From the NCBI RefSeq assembly GCF_052180215.1, contig NZ_CP197471.1:3444001-3508000 (forward strand): a DNA stretch of 64,000 nt, written 5' to 3'. A model generated the notes under the pieces. The model saw only the letters and a program-made list of their open reading frames with translations. It did not search any database and had not been told where the DNA came from. Positions 25,749 through 35,320 of the stretch are shown in pieces. Numbering within the stretch: the first letter of the stretch is position 1; each line of letters begins with the position of its first letter. The DNA comes from Pseudoneobacillus sp052180215 (GTDB lineage: Bacteria; Bacillota; Bacilli; Bacillales; Cytobacillaceae). The position numbers and the translations under genes are program-made.

Positions 25749-28154
25749 TTAGATGACTGGTTGGTTGGCCGTTATTCGCCAGATTTCATTGGCGTATTCC
25801 TGGATGGTGCGGTCACTTGAAAAATGGCCAGATTGAGCAATATTGACTAAACACTTCTTATTCCATTCCCTTTTATTCAAGTATGCTTCACCGACTTCCG
25901 CTTGGATATCTACATACGACGAAAAGTCCCGCAAAACAAAATATTGGTCATTTTGAGTAATTAATGAATCAAATATGACTTCAAATTCATCTCTTTCATC
26001 AAATAAAAAGCCATTAACCAATTGATCAAGCACTTTCCGAACTCGTTTATCATGATGATAGTAGTCTACCGAACGATATCCTCCTAGCTTTTGAAAACGT
26101 AAAACATCTTCTGCACTTAAACCAAAAGTAAAGATATTTTCTCTTCCTACCCTCTCAAAGATTTCAATATTGGCACCATCCATCGTACCCACGGTAATGG
26201 CTCCGTTCATCATAAATTTCATATTACCCGTTCCAGAAGCCTCTTTACTGGCAGTAGAGATTTGTTCACTTACATCAGCTGCCGGAAAAATCTCTTCGGC
26301 TAAAGAAACACGATAATTTTCTAGAAAGATAACCTTTATATATTTTGATACAGCAGGATCTTCATTAACCTTTTTGGCCACAGTATTGATTAATTTAATC
26401 ACTTTCTTCGCATAATAATAGCCTGGTGATGCCTTAGCGCCAAATATAAATGTTCTTGGGGGAATCTCAAAGCTTGAATCCTCCTTGAATCGATTATATA
26501 AATACATGATGTGCAAAATGTTTAATAACTGACGTTTATAAGCATGGAGTCTTTTGACCTGAATATCAAAAATCGATGTAGGATCTACTACAATCCCGTT
26601 CTTTTTTAAAATCGTATCAGCTAATTTTTTTTTATTGTTTTCTTTTACCTTTGATAGCTCTTCTAAAAACAAGGAATCCTCCTTGTAATCTATCAAATTC
26701 CCAAGTAACTCAGGCTTTTTAATCCAACCTTCACTAAGAGCATCCGTAATTAATCGAGATAATCCTGGATTTGATTTTAATAACCAGCGGCGATGTGTAA
26801 TGCCATTGGTTTTGTTATTAAATTTAGTTGGAAATACTTCATAAAATGGTTTCATTTCCCGCTCTTTAAGAATATTGGTATGAATTTCAGCTACCCCATT
26901 TACACTATGAGAGCCTACAAGAGCAAGATGGGCCATTTTCACTTCTTGATGGGCAATAATCGCCATCTGTTCAATTCTCTTCCAATCTCCAGGATACTTC
27001 TCCCATAAAGATTTGCAAAACCGCTCGTTAATTTCTTCCACAATCATGTAGATTCTTGGCAGTAAGGGCTGAAAAATTCGAACAGGCCAGCGTTCAAGAG
27101 CTTCAGATAATGTTGTGTGGTTGGTATATGAAATCGTTTTGGTAGTGATATGCCAAGCCTCATCCCAATGAAAGCCTTCCTCATCAATCAAAAATCTCAT
27201 TAATTCTGGGATGGCTAGAACGGGATGGGTATCGTTGATATGAATACTAACATATTCATGAAGATGAAGAAGGGAATGATGTTGTTTTCGATAAGTGCGA
27301 ATGATGGAGCGAATACTGGCTGCAACTAAAAAATATTGTTGCTTTAAACGAAGTATTTTTCCTTCATCATGAGTATCATCAGGGTATAAAAATTCAGATA
27401 CAGACTCTGTTTCACGTTTATATTTAAGGATGTCTTTATGAATAGGATAGGAGGATGGCTCTGCATTCCACAAACGAAGTGTGTTAACTGTTTGATTTTG
27501 ATAGCCAACAACAGGCATATCATAAGGAACTGCTGTAATATTTTCTGTATGAACATGGTGAAAAACAAGTCGACCATTCTCATAGCTACTTTCTACATAC
27601 CCCCAAAATGGAACCTCCACAGCATGATCCATTTTTCTTACTTCCCATACATGACCATTTCTAAGCCAATGCTCAGGAAGCTCCACTTGATAGCCTTCGA
27701 CAATTTTTTGCTCGAACAACCCGTGCTTATATCGAATGCCACATCCATGGCCCGGTAATTGAAGAGATGCTAGAGAATCAAGAAAACAAGCGGCCAGCCG
27801 TCCCAGGCCGCCATTCCCTAATGCTGCATCTGCCTCAAGCTCTTCTATATTTTTTAGAGAGAGTCCAAGTTCTTGAAAGCTTTCTTCTACCATTTTGTCG
27901 ATCCCTAAATTGATTAAATTATGCTTGAGCAATCGACCTAATAGAAATTCAATCGATAAATAATAGACTTGTTTTGTTTTATTGGATAGATATTGTTGAT
28001 TGGTTTGTATCCAATCACGACTCACAAATTCACGTATCATATTCCCTAAGGTTTGATATTGATCTCGTTCCGTACTTTCTTCAAAGCTTTTTCCAGTCAT
28101 GGCTTCAACACGGTTGATAAACACTTTTTTAAATTGATCTTTGCTAGAAAACAT
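25749..28154 (-). CDS. glgP: Glycogen phosphorylase
   Basis: GlgP releases glucose-1-phosphate from glycogen ends using phosphate and PLP. The protein has 801 residues, typical of bacterial phosphorylases. The PLP lysine lies in EASGTGNMKFMMNGA near residue 635, and the glucan/phosphate region includes NPGLSRLI and NGITHRRWL. I start at the ATG at 28154 (MFSSKDQFKK) because GAGGAGTG lies six bases upstream; a frame from 28346 would add 64 residues shadowing glgA. It overlaps the glgA stop by 11 bases and is the last gene of the operon. Confidence 0.95.
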   Translation of the reverse strand: MFSSKDQFKKVFINRVEAMTGKSFEESTERDQYQTLGNMIREFVSRDWIQTNQQYLSNKTKQVYYLSIEFLLGRLLKHNLINLGIDKMVEESFQELGLSLKNIEELEADAALGNGGLGRLAACFLDSLASLQLPGHGCGIRYKHGLFEQKIVEGYQVELPEHWLRNGHVWEVRKMDHAVEVPFWGYVESSYENGRLVFHHVHTENITAVPYDMPVVGYQNQTVNTLRLWNAEPSSYPIHKDILKYKRETESVSEFLYPDDTHDEGKILRLKQQYFLVAASIRSIIRTYRKQHHSLLHLHEYVSIHINDTHPVLAIPELMRFLIDEEGFHWDEAWHITTKTISYTNHTTLSEALERWPVRIFQPLLPRIYMIVEEINERFCKSLWEKYPGDWKRIEQMAIIAHQEVKMAHLALVGSHSVNGVAEIHTNILKEREMKPFYEVFPTKFNNKTNGITHRRWLLKSNPGLSRLITDALSEGWIKKPELLGNLIDYKEDSLFLEELSKVKENNKKKLADTILKKNGIVVDPTSIFDIQVKRLHAYKRQLLNILHIMYLYNRFKEDSSFEIPPRTFIFGAKASPGYYYAKKVIKLINTVAKKVNEDPAVSKYIKVIFLENYRVSLAEEIFPAADVSEQISTASKEASGTGNMKFMMNGAITVGTMDGANIEIFERVGRENIFTFGLSAEDVLRFQKLGGYRSVDYYHHDKRVRKVLDQLVNGFLFDERDEFEVIFDSLITQNDQYFVLRDFSSYVDIQAEVGEAYLNKREWNKKCLVNIAQSGHFSSDRTIQEYANEIWRITANQPVI

Positions 28155-29595
28155 GGCTTTCACTCCTCGTGATGAGCTCTGCATATAGCTGATTATATTT
28201 AAATGCGGATTGTGCCCAGCTATAGTCCTTTGACATGGCTGAATGAACCAACTTTTCCCAAACTGGTTTTTGATGATAAAAATGAAACGCTCTTCTGATG
28301 GTATACAGCATGTCATGTGCATTAAAATGCTGAAAAGAGAAGCCATTTCCTTCGCCTGTTATTTCGTTTAAAGAATGAACGGTGTCATTTAATCCGCCCG
28401 TTTCCCGAACAATAGGGATTGCCCCATATTTCATTGCAATCAATTGGCCAAGGCCACATGGCTCAAATAATGATGGCATTAAAAATAAATCTGCTCCCGC
28501 ATAAATCTTATGTGCTAACGCCTCATCAAAGCCAATATGAACCTTTAATTTATCTGGGTATTGTGCTGCTTTTTGTTGAAAAAACTGTTCAAAATCCCAA
28601 TCACCCGTACCTAAAACAATCATTTGTACTTCTTCATGTAAAATATCATCTAACACACATTTTACTAAATCGATTCCTTTTTGCTTCGTTAGTCTTGTAA
28701 TCATGACTAATAAAGGTACATCCTTTTTTTCTGCTAAACGATAGTGCCTTTGAATTTCTAATTTATTCTTATACTTATTTTTTAAATCATTTACGCTGTA
28801 TGGATAATGGAGAAGTGCATCCTTTTGTGTATTATAAAAGTCCTCATCAATTCCGTTCAGAATACCCATTAGATCCTCATCCCGCATTTTTAAGAGACCC
28901 TCTAATTTCTCACCATAAAAGGCAGTTTGGATTTCTGTGCGGTAAGTAGGACTTACTGTGGTAATTTTGTCCGCTGCTACAATTCCACCCTTCATAAAGT
29001 TCACATTTCCAAAAAACTCTAACTGGTCTGGGTGAAAATAACGTTCTTCGATTCCCAATAAATCTGTTAACGTCTCCCGTGGGAAAATCCCTTGAAATTG
29101 TAAATTATGAATCGTAAAGACGGTTCTAATAAAGCCGTACCGTTCTTTATGATAGTAATGGACTCTAAGTAGAAATGGAATCATAGCTGTATGCCAATCA
29201 TGGCAATGAATCACATCAGGAAAATAATCTAAATGGACAAGACTTTCCAACACTGCCTTGTTAAAAAATGAAAAGCGCTCTCCATCATCATCATATCCAT
29301 ATAGCCCTTTTCGATTAAAATAGTATTCGTTATCAATGAAATAAAAAGTTACACCATTCCAGTTTAGCTCTTCAATTCCACAGTATTGATTTCTCCAGCC
29401 AACATGAACCGTAAACTCACAAACTTTCTTCATTTGGTTTCGATAACTTGCTGGAATATCTCCGTACTTCGGAAGGATGACTCTTACATCTGTTCCTAAA
29501 CTGAGTAGCTCTTTTGGTAAAGACCCTGCTACATCGGCTAGACCTCCTGATTTAATAAACGGAACGCATTCCGAAACAGTAAATAATACCTTCAC
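28144..29595 (-). CDS. glgA: Glycogen synthase (ADP-glucose)
   Basis: GlgA elongates alpha-1,4-glucan from ADP-glucose. It is a GT5 enzyme of 483 residues, with the N-terminal FIKSGGLADVAGSLPKEL motif (equivalent to KTGGL) near residue 15 and the C-terminal LMPSLFEPCGLGQL sugar-nucleotide segment near residue 375. The start is the GTG at 29595, which overlaps the TGA of glgD (GTGA); its own ribosome binding site is weak, so translation is probably coupled to glgD. Confidence 0.95.
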   Translation of the reverse strand: MKVLFTVSECVPFIKSGGLADVAGSLPKELLSLGTDVRVILPKYGDIPASYRNQMKKVCEFTVHVGWRNQYCGIEELNWNGVTFYFIDNEYYFNRKGLYGYDDDGERFSFFNKAVLESLVHLDYFPDVIHCHDWHTAMIPFLLRVHYYHKERYGFIRTVFTIHNLQFQGIFPRETLTDLLGIEERYFHPDQLEFFGNVNFMKGGIVAADKITTVSPTYRTEIQTAFYGEKLEGLLKMRDEDLMGILNGIDEDFYNTQKDALLHYPYSVNDLKNKYKNKLEIQRHYRLAEKKDVPLLVMITRLTKQKGIDLVKCVLDDILHEEVQMIVLGTGDWDFEQFFQQKAAQYPDKLKVHIGFDEALAHKIYAGADLFLMPSLFEPCGLGQLIAMKYGAIPIVRETGGLNDTVHSLNEITGEGNGFSFQHFNAHDMLYTIRRAFHFYHQKPVWEKLVHSAMSKDYSWAQSAFKYNQLYAELITRSESHVF

Positions 29596-30620
29596 GATTT
29601 AATCAACGCTCCTTGTACAGTCCCTTTACGTATAACATGGGGTTTAGTAGGTAATCCAACCATAACAGTACCATCTTCTATTCTTACATCTTTGTCTAAA
29701 ATAACAGAATCTAACATACAATTTTCACCAATGGAGCACTTTTGTAAAATTATACAATTTTTAATGGTCGTTCCTTTGCCAATCTTAACACCTCGTGCAA
29801 TGATACTATTTTCTACTCTACCTTCGATTTGGCATCCATTTGCGATCATTGCATTTTGAACCAGTGACTCTTTTAAATATCTAGTAGGCGGTTCATCCTT
29901 AACTTTTGTATAGATGGGACGATTCTTTAAAAAAACTTGTTTCCAGATATTAGGGTTTAATATATTTAAACTAGTAGAAAAATATTTTTGTATAGAATCG
30001 ATCATTTCAGCATATCCATCATATTCATAGCTGCAAATTTTATAAGAATGATTTATATCTAGTACTACATCCTTCATCGTTTTATAACCGGTTTCTTCCC
30101 TTGTTTTAATTAATTCAACAAGAAGTGAGGTCTTTACAATAAACATTCCGAGTGATTTACCCTTTTTCGATATTTCGGTAATGTCACAACCAGAAGCGAT
30201 GTGCTTATTAAGAATTTCTGTGTAATTCATATTGGATACCGTATAACAGTTGGTAATCAAAGAATATTTTTGTAGACTTCGATTAAAAAAATCCATATTG
30301 GCAGAAAAATGCTCAAAACAGCCAAATCCTTGGCTATTTCCTTCGATATTTGGGGATGGAAAAAAGAATAACCCATCGCGCTTTCGGTTTAAATCCCAAT
30401 TCTTACCAGAACCAAGATGGTCCATTAGAGAACGGTATTGAAATTTAGGAAAAATGGCTACGCTTCGAATACCCGAATTGACCATGCTAGATAATACAAA
30501 ATCTATTAATCGATACCTTCCAGCAAAAGGTACTGCTGCTAGAGATCGATGAATCATTAAGTCTTCAAGCCCCTCATGAAATGCTGTTGCATCTACAACT
30601 CCCAGTAATTGTTTATTCAT
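29592..30620 (-). CDS. glgD: GlgD, ADP-glucose pyrophosphorylase-like subunit
   Basis: GlgD is the non-identical partner of GlgC, in Bacillus a subunit that boosts ADP-glucose pyrophosphorylase activity. The 342-residue protein keeps the nucleotidyltransferase fold (SLAAVPFAGRYRLIDF near residue 30) and a C-terminal left-handed beta-helix (NAMIANGCQIEG, SIIARGVKIGKGT). It lacks the GGKGSRL substrate loop of GlgC, having VVDATAFHEGLED instead, consistent with loss of catalysis. GGGGGATAG precedes the ATG at 30620. Confidence 0.93.
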   Translation of the reverse strand: MNKQLLGVVDATAFHEGLEDLMIHRSLAAVPFAGRYRLIDFVLSSMVNSGIRSVAIFPKFQYRSLMDHLGSGKNWDLNRKRDGLFFFPSPNIEGNSQGFGCFEHFSANMDFFNRSLQKYSLITNCYTVSNMNYTEILNKHIASGCDITEISKKGKSLGMFIVKTSLLVELIKTREETGYKTMKDVVLDINHSYKICSYEYDGYAEMIDSIQKYFSTSLNILNPNIWKQVFLKNRPIYTKVKDEPPTRYLKESLVQNAMIANGCQIEGRVENSIIARGVKIGKGTTIKNCIILQKCSIGENCMLDSVILDKDVRIEDGTVMVGLPTKPHVIRKGTVQGALIKS

Positions 30621-30650
30621 CTGCTATCCCCCACCCTACCTCATTATTAT

Positions 30651-31802
30651 CTATTTATTGGCTAACAACTCGGAAATAAGCTCTTCTGTTACTAGTAAAA
30701 TCTCTCCACTTTTCGAATCACCACAAATAATAGCCCCTTCAGGTATCTTTATATCTGCGGGAACAATCGCTTTTTCGATATAGGCATTTTTGCCAATTAC
30801 AGCATCTGACATAATGACAGCTTCCCGAATGACAGCACCCTTTTCTACTTTTACGCCTTGAAATAAAACAGACCTTTCAATATCCCCCTCAATGATACAG
30901 CCCTCATTAATAAGAGAATCCATCACTTCTGCTTCAGGTGCAATGTATTGTGGCGGCTGGTTAGGGTTTACGGAATAAATTCGCCAAGTATAATCGAATA
31001 AATTTAATTCACAATCCTCATCTAATAAATCCATATTGGCTTCCCATAAACTCTGAACGGTACCTACGTCTTTCCAATATCCTTTAAAAGGATAGGCAAA
31101 CATTTTCTTTTGTTCTTTCAGTAAGAGAGGAATAACATCTTTTCCAAAGTCGTGACTAGAGACAGGGTTTTGATCATCTCTTTCTAAATACTCTTTTAAT
31201 ACTTCCCAACGAAATATATATATTCCCATTGAAGCAAGATTGCTTTTTGGTTCATCTGGCTTCTCTTCAAATTCTGTGATTCTCAATGCCTCATCTGTAT
31301 TCATAATGCCAAATCTGTTTGCTTCTACCCAAGGAACTTCTATCACCGAGATGGTTACATCGGCTTCCTTTTCAATATGGTAATCTAACATAAATTCATA
31401 ATTCATTTTGTAGATATGGTCACCTGATAAAATCAACACATACTCTGGTTCATACTGCTGTAGATAATTCATATTTTGAAAAATGGCACTTGCGGTACCT
31501 GTATACCATTTCACATCGGAAGATTCACTGTATGGCGGTAAAACCGTTACGCCGCCATCCATTCGATCTAAATCCCACGCACTTCCGATTCCGATATAAG
31601 AGTTTAAAAGAAGTGGCTGATATTGAGTTAGTACTCCTACAGTATCGATCCCTGAATTTGTACAATTACTTAAAGTAAAATCGATAATTCGATATTTCCC
31701 TCCAAATGGTACTGCTGGCTTTGCTAACGTTTTTGTTAGGGAGTTAAGTCTACTCCCTTTTCCCCCTGCTAGAAGCATGGCTACGCACTTTTTCTTTCCC
31801 AC
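30651..31802 (-). CDS. glgC: Glucose-1-phosphate adenylyltransferase
   Basis: GlgC makes ADP-glucose, the committed step of glycogen synthesis. In its 383 residues are the loop LLAGGKGSRLNSLT, AKPAVPFGGKYRIIDF, SGDHIYKMNYEFML and FEEKPDEPKSNLASMGIY, then a beta-helix domain from about residue 290. The start is the GTG at 31802, following AAGGAGAG by about eight bases. The first 53 bases overlap the 3' end of glgB in another frame, unusually long for an operon junction. Confidence 0.95.
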   Translation of the reverse strand: MGKKKCVAMLLAGGKGSRLNSLTKTLAKPAVPFGGKYRIIDFTLSNCTNSGIDTVGVLTQYQPLLLNSYIGIGSAWDLDRMDGGVTVLPPYSESSDVKWYTGTASAIFQNMNYLQQYEPEYVLILSGDHIYKMNYEFMLDYHIEKEADVTISVIEVPWVEANRFGIMNTDEALRITEFEEKPDEPKSNLASMGIYIFRWEVLKEYLERDDQNPVSSHDFGKDVIPLLLKEQKKMFAYPFKGYWKDVGTVQSLWEANMDLLDEDCELNLFDYTWRIYSVNPNQPPQYIAPEAEVMDSLINEGCIIEGDIERSVLFQGVKVEKGAVIREAVIMSDAVIGKNAYIEKAIVPADIKIPEGAIICGDSKSGEILLVTEELISELLANK

Positions 31803-33690
31803 TGCCTTTTCTCTCCTTCCTCGTTTTAACAGGACGTAAAATAGAAATCCCGAATGGTGGAATGTTCATTTGAATATGATAAGGCCTACCATGAAACTCA
31901 CCATTTTTTCCTGCTAAAACACTCTTATTCATATGCCCACTACCACCAAACTCGTGGTGGTCGCTATTCAATACTTCTCGATACTGACAATCAGACGGTA
32001 CTCCAACTTTAAAGTTGGTATACGTTTTTTCAGTAAAGTTACAAATAATAATATAAAAGTCATCTTCCTTCTTTCCTCTACGTATAAAGGAAAAAATAGA
32101 TTGGTCACGATTATGAACATCAATCCATTCAAAGCCACTTTGTAAAAAATCCAATTCATAAAGCGGCTTTGAACGTTTATATATCTTAATTAATTCTTTA
32201 ACATATGCATTTAAATTCCTGTGCATGTCAAATTCCATTAGTTTCCAGTCTAATTGGTCTTTATCCTTCCATTCATCAAATTGAGCGAGCTCAAACCCCA
32301 TGAATAAAAGCTTTTTTCCTGGGTGTGTGATCATATACCCCAAAAGCAATCTAAGCTGGGCAAATTTCTGCCAATAATCACCTGGCATTTTGTTAAGCAA
32401 TGAACGTTTTCCATGAACGACCTCATCATGTGAAAAAGGAAGGACAAAATTTTCACTAAAAGCATACAACAAGGAAAATGTTACCTTCCCATGAGACTGA
32501 TTCCTTAAATCCGACGGTGTTTTCATATACTCCAACATGTCATTCATCCAGCCCATATTCCACTTAAATTGGAATCCTAGCCCATCATATAGGGTGGGTG
32601 CTGTTACCTGCGGCCATTCCGTTGAATCCTCTGCTATCATCATGACCGTTTCATCATACTCTTTAACCACTTGATTCAGTTTCTTTAAAAACTCTATTCC
32701 AAACGGATTGGGTTTACTTTCATAAGAATTGGGCCAATAAATAATATTTGCTACTGCATCTAAACGGAAACCATCTACATGAAAGTGTTCCATCCAATAA
32801 ATAGCATTTGAGATTAAAAAGCTATTTACTTCTGGTTTTCCTAAATCAAAATTGGCTGTTCCCCAAACAACATTTTCACGATCAGCTTGGTGCTCATAAC
32901 TATAAAGATGGGTGCCATCAAATTGATATAATCCATGTGCATCTTTGCAAAAATGACCTGGAACCCAATCTAAAATAACTCCAATCCCATTTTGATGACA
33001 CTGATCGATGAAATACTTTAATTCCTGAGGTGTCCCGTATCGGCTAGTAGGAGAAAAGTAACCTGTACCTTGGTATCCCCATGAGGCGTCGAGCGGGTGC
33101 TCGACAAGAGGCAATAGTTCAATATGAGTAAATCCATGCTCGTTCACATAGGGAATTAACTCATTTGCAAGTTCTGTATAGGTTAAAAAATCACCATTAT
33201 CCTTTTTCTTCCACGAACCAAGATGTAACTCATAAATTAGAACAGGTTGTGAAAGACCCTGAGTCTTTTGTTTTTTTTGCTGCCATTTTTCATCATTCCA
33301 ACGGTACTCTTTCAGGGGATAAACAATCGAAGCAGTGTTAGGCCTTATTTCTGAGTAAAATGCATATGGATCCGATTTTTGCACTATTTTTCCATTTGAA
33401 GTAATAATCTCAAATTTATATAAACACCCTTCTAAATTTTCAGGAACCACTAACATCCAAATGCCTTCTTTATTAACTCTATGTAAGGTGTGTTCTGTTC
33501 CATTCCAATTATTAAAATCACCGATAAGTCTGACTATTCGGGCATTTGGTGCCCAAACACAAAAACGAGTTACAATTCGATCTGAATCATGTAAAACATG
33601 TGCTCCAAATAACTGGTAGCTCTGATAAAAAGTTCCTTCATGAAATAAGTGCATTTGGAAATCGGTTGGATACAATGTGCTCAAAACCAT
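31750..33690 (-). CDS. glgB: 1,4-alpha-glucan branching enzyme
   Basis: GlgB introduces alpha-1,6 branches into glycogen. It is a GH13 protein of 646 residues with an N-terminal CBM48-like domain (CVWAPNARIVRLIGDFNNW). The catalytic Asp is in VDGFRLDAVANI near residue 305, the acid/base Glu in MMIAEDSTEWP near residue 350, and the third acid in LPFSHDEVVHGK near residue 410. I favour the ATG at 33690 (MVLSTLYP), preceded by GGGGAG; the ATG at 33702 is also possible. The C-terminal tail is very basic and overlaps glgC by 53 bases. It leads the glg operon. Confidence 0.93.
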   Translation of the reverse strand: MVLSTLYPTDFQMHLFHEGTFYQSYQLFGAHVLHDSDRIVTRFCVWAPNARIVRLIGDFNNWNGTEHTLHRVNKEGIWMLVVPENLEGCLYKFEIITSNGKIVQKSDPYAFYSEIRPNTASIVYPLKEYRWNDEKWQQKKQKTQGLSQPVLIYELHLGSWKKKDNGDFLTYTELANELIPYVNEHGFTHIELLPLVEHPLDASWGYQGTGYFSPTSRYGTPQELKYFIDQCHQNGIGVILDWVPGHFCKDAHGLYQFDGTHLYSYEHQADRENVVWGTANFDLGKPEVNSFLISNAIYWMEHFHVDGFRLDAVANIIYWPNSYESKPNPFGIEFLKKLNQVVKEYDETVMMIAEDSTEWPQVTAPTLYDGLGFQFKWNMGWMNDMLEYMKTPSDLRNQSHGKVTFSLLYAFSENFVLPFSHDEVVHGKRSLLNKMPGDYWQKFAQLRLLLGYMITHPGKKLLFMGFELAQFDEWKDKDQLDWKLMEFDMHRNLNAYVKELIKIYKRSKPLYELDFLQSGFEWIDVHNRDQSIFSFIRRGKKEDDFYIIICNFTEKTYTNFKVGVPSDCQYREVLNSDHHEFGGSGHMNKSVLAGKNGEFHGRPYHIQMNIPPFGISILRPVKTRKERKGSGKEKVRSHASSRGKRE

Positions 33691-33702
33691 TTTTCTCCCC
33701 AT

Positions 33703-34031
33703 CCCTATAAAAATTCCTAGCTTCTAATATGACAAAAAGCCATATCAAGTTGGTGCTGACAGAGATGCCATAAAGACTGTCTAAATTGAGAATAATCGAA
33801 TTTATTTTTTTGCTATGAAAAATATTATTCATTTGAAAGTATTCTGCTGCTTTCTTGTATTATTCTTGTTTTCACAGAGAATTCCTTGTAATACTTTCAG
33901 ACAATAAACGGGGTAAAAATAGTTATTATGAGGAGAAATGAGCAAATTCTATCCATTCCGACATAAATGGAGAGAAAATTAGACAAAATAAAACAAATAA
34001 ACCTAAAAAGAATTTTATAGGTGGTGTAAGA
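33703..34031. other. Intergenic region upstream of glgB
   Basis: This AT-rich stretch must hold the divergent promoters for glgB and the 34032 gene. I could not assign hexamers with confidence, and found no riboswitch or small gene. In B. subtilis the glg operon is transcribed by sigma-E; I did not see a convincing sigma-E promoter here. Confidence 0.4.
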
Positions 34032-34226
34032 ATGGCTAATAAAGAGGAAGAGTTTTTATTAAAACAAGCAGGATCGGAAGAACGTGTACCTTTGTTTGAT
34101 GCCCCAGATGGAAAAATCCTAGCAACCGGAGACATGTTCCGTGGACCGTATACTGGGGTCTCTTCAGAATTCGATTTAAATAATCCTGGAAACAAACTAG
34201 CGGAAAAAGTAGAGAAGTATGATTGA
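34032..34226 (+). CDS. Small hypothetical protein
   Basis: This 64-residue soluble protein starts MANKEEEFLLKQAGSEERVPLFDAP by codon reading, followed by a Gly- and Asp-rich middle (DGKILATGDMFRGPYTG). I do not recognise a family. It has no membrane span or cysteine. TAGGTGGTG lies a few bases ahead of the ATG, and a strong terminator follows the stop at once, which together support a real gene. It is convergent with the minisatellite region and divergent from glgB. Confidence 0.7.
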   Translation: MANKEEEFLLKQAGSEERVPLFDAPDGKILATGDMFRGPYTGVSSEFDLNNPGNKLAEKVEKYD

Positions 34227-34230
34227 GAAT

Positions 34231-34262
34231 AAGCCCCCTTACTGTAACACGTAAGGGGGCTT
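34231..34262 (+). terminator. Terminator of the 64-residue protein gene
   Basis: Perfect 12-bp arms AAGCCCCCTTAC and GTAAGGGGGCTT frame an 8-base loop. T-rich sequence follows. Confidence 0.85.
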
Positions 34263-34386
34263 ATATTTATTAAAGGTTGGGCTATGTAACAACAACGATA
34301 TTCCATGAAGGAATCGGGAGAGATTTGAAAAGAAGGGATTTCCTTTGGGGATATATCTGGAAAGTGGAGCACATTTCTGGGAAGTT

Positions 34387-34680
34387 GAGCATATCCTTCG
34401 AAAGGTCGAGCATATCCCTCGGAAAGTCGAGCATATCCCTCGGAAAGTCGAGCATATCCCTCGGAAAGTCGAGCATATCCCTCGGAAAGTCGAGCATATC
34501 CCTCGGAAAGTCGAGCATATCCCTCGGAAAGTCGAGCATATCCCTCGGAAAGTCGAGCATATCCCTCGGAAAGTCGAGCATATCCCTCGGAAAGTCGAGC
34601 ATATCCCTCGGAAAGTCGAGCATATCCCTCGGAAAGTCGAGCATATCCCTCGGAAAGTCGAGCATATCCCTCGGAAAGTC
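34387..34680. repeat. 21-bp minisatellite, 14 tandem units
   Basis: Fourteen adjacent units of GAGCATATCCCTCGGAAAGTC fill 294 bp; the first unit is degenerate and the remaining thirteen are identical. Degenerate partial units lie at 34367-34386 and just after 34680. Because 21 is a multiple of three and the unit has no stop codon in several frames, long artificial open frames appear on both strands; none has a ribosome binding site that I trust. Each unit can form a small CGAG/CTCG hairpin. The copy number is likely to vary between strains. Confidence 0.93.
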
Positions 34681-34827
34681 CAATATACATCGGCGAAGTG
34701 AAGTATAATCGCAAACAAGCTAAGTATTTTTTTGAAGAATTGGGTTTATACTTACTAAATAGGATAAAAAAATGATAATTTACAAGATAAAAAGAGCTGT
34801 GACAAAATGTCTACAGCTCTTTTTATA

Positions 34828-34899
34828 TGACCCATACGGGATTCGAACCCGTGTTACCGCCGTGAAAGGGCGGTGTCTTAACCGCTTGACCAATGGGCC
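34828..34899 (-). tRNA. tRNA-Glu (UUC)
   Basis: Cloverleaf with acceptor GGCCCAT/ATGGGTC and anticodon TTC in CCTTTCACG. No CCA is encoded. It is the last gene of the rRNA-tRNA operon. Confidence 0.95.
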
Positions 34900-34903
34900 G
34901 TTA

Positions 34904-34994
34904 TGGCGGAGAAGGAGGGATTTGAACCCTCGCGCCGGTTACCCGACCTACACCCTTAGCAGGGGCGCCTCTTCAGCCTCTTGAGTACTTCCCC
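34904..34994 (-). tRNA. tRNA-Ser (GCU)
   Basis: Class II tRNA of 91 bases with a long variable arm, acceptor GGGGAAG/CTTCTCC, anticodon loop CTGCTAA. CCA is encoded. Confidence 0.94.
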
Positions 34995-35001
34995 ATAAAA
35001 A

Positions 35002-35076
35002 TGGCTCCGCAGGTAGGACTCGAACCTACGACCGTTCGGTTAACAGCCGAATGCTCTACCACTGAGCTACTGCGGA
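35002..35076 (-). tRNA. tRNA-Asn (GUU)
   Basis: Acceptor TCCGCAG/CTGCGGA, anticodon GTT in GCTGTTAAC, T-loop GGTTCGAGTCC, encoded CCA. Confidence 0.95.
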
Positions 35077-35084
35077 ACAATGGT

Positions 35085-35111
35085 AAGTTAATTTGCTATT
35101 GCAAAAAAACT
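35085..35111 (-). repeat. Inter-tRNA spacer hairpin (Ile-Asn spacer)
   Basis: AAGTT-outer arm and TTTGC/GCAAA inner arm around a four-base loop. It is one of nine related hairpins in the tRNA cluster; this one is set about 15 bases beyond the tRNA-Ile CCA end. Confidence 0.65.
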
Positions 35112-35126
35112 CTTCACAAAAAACTC

Positions 35127-35203
<77 letters not shown>

Positions 35204-35207
35204 AATT

Positions 35208-35281
35208 TGGAGCGGGTGATGAGAATCGAACTCACGACATCAGCTTGGAAGGCTGAGGTTTTACCATTAAACTACACCCGC
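35208..35281 (-). tRNA. tRNA-Gly (UCC)
   Basis: Acceptor GCGGGTG/CACCCGC, anticodon TCC in CTTCCAAG, discriminator T, encoded CCA. Confidence 0.95.
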
Positions 35282-35291
35282 ATGTTAAGGT

Positions 35292-35320
35292 GAATTATTT
35301 TTGCTATCGCAAAAAAATTC
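35292..35320 (-). repeat. Inter-tRNA spacer hairpin (Phe-Gly spacer)
   Basis: On the minus strand GAATT-TTTTTTGC-GATA-GCAAAAA-AATTC: outer and inner arms both pair. It follows the CCA end of tRNA-Phe directly. Confidence 0.75.

Noticed and set aside
25749..28346. Extended 865-residue form of glgP
   Set aside because: The extra 64 residues are antisense-like shadow of glgA in another frame; a ribosome binding site sits before the ATG at 28154.
34387..34680. CRISPR array
   Set aside because: Units are 21 bp, directly adjacent and identical, with no spacers.
34239..34718. Several long open frames with seven-residue repeats on both strands
   Set aside because: They are products of a 21-bp minisatellite whose period is divisible by three; starts lack ribosome binding sites and the frames compete with each other.
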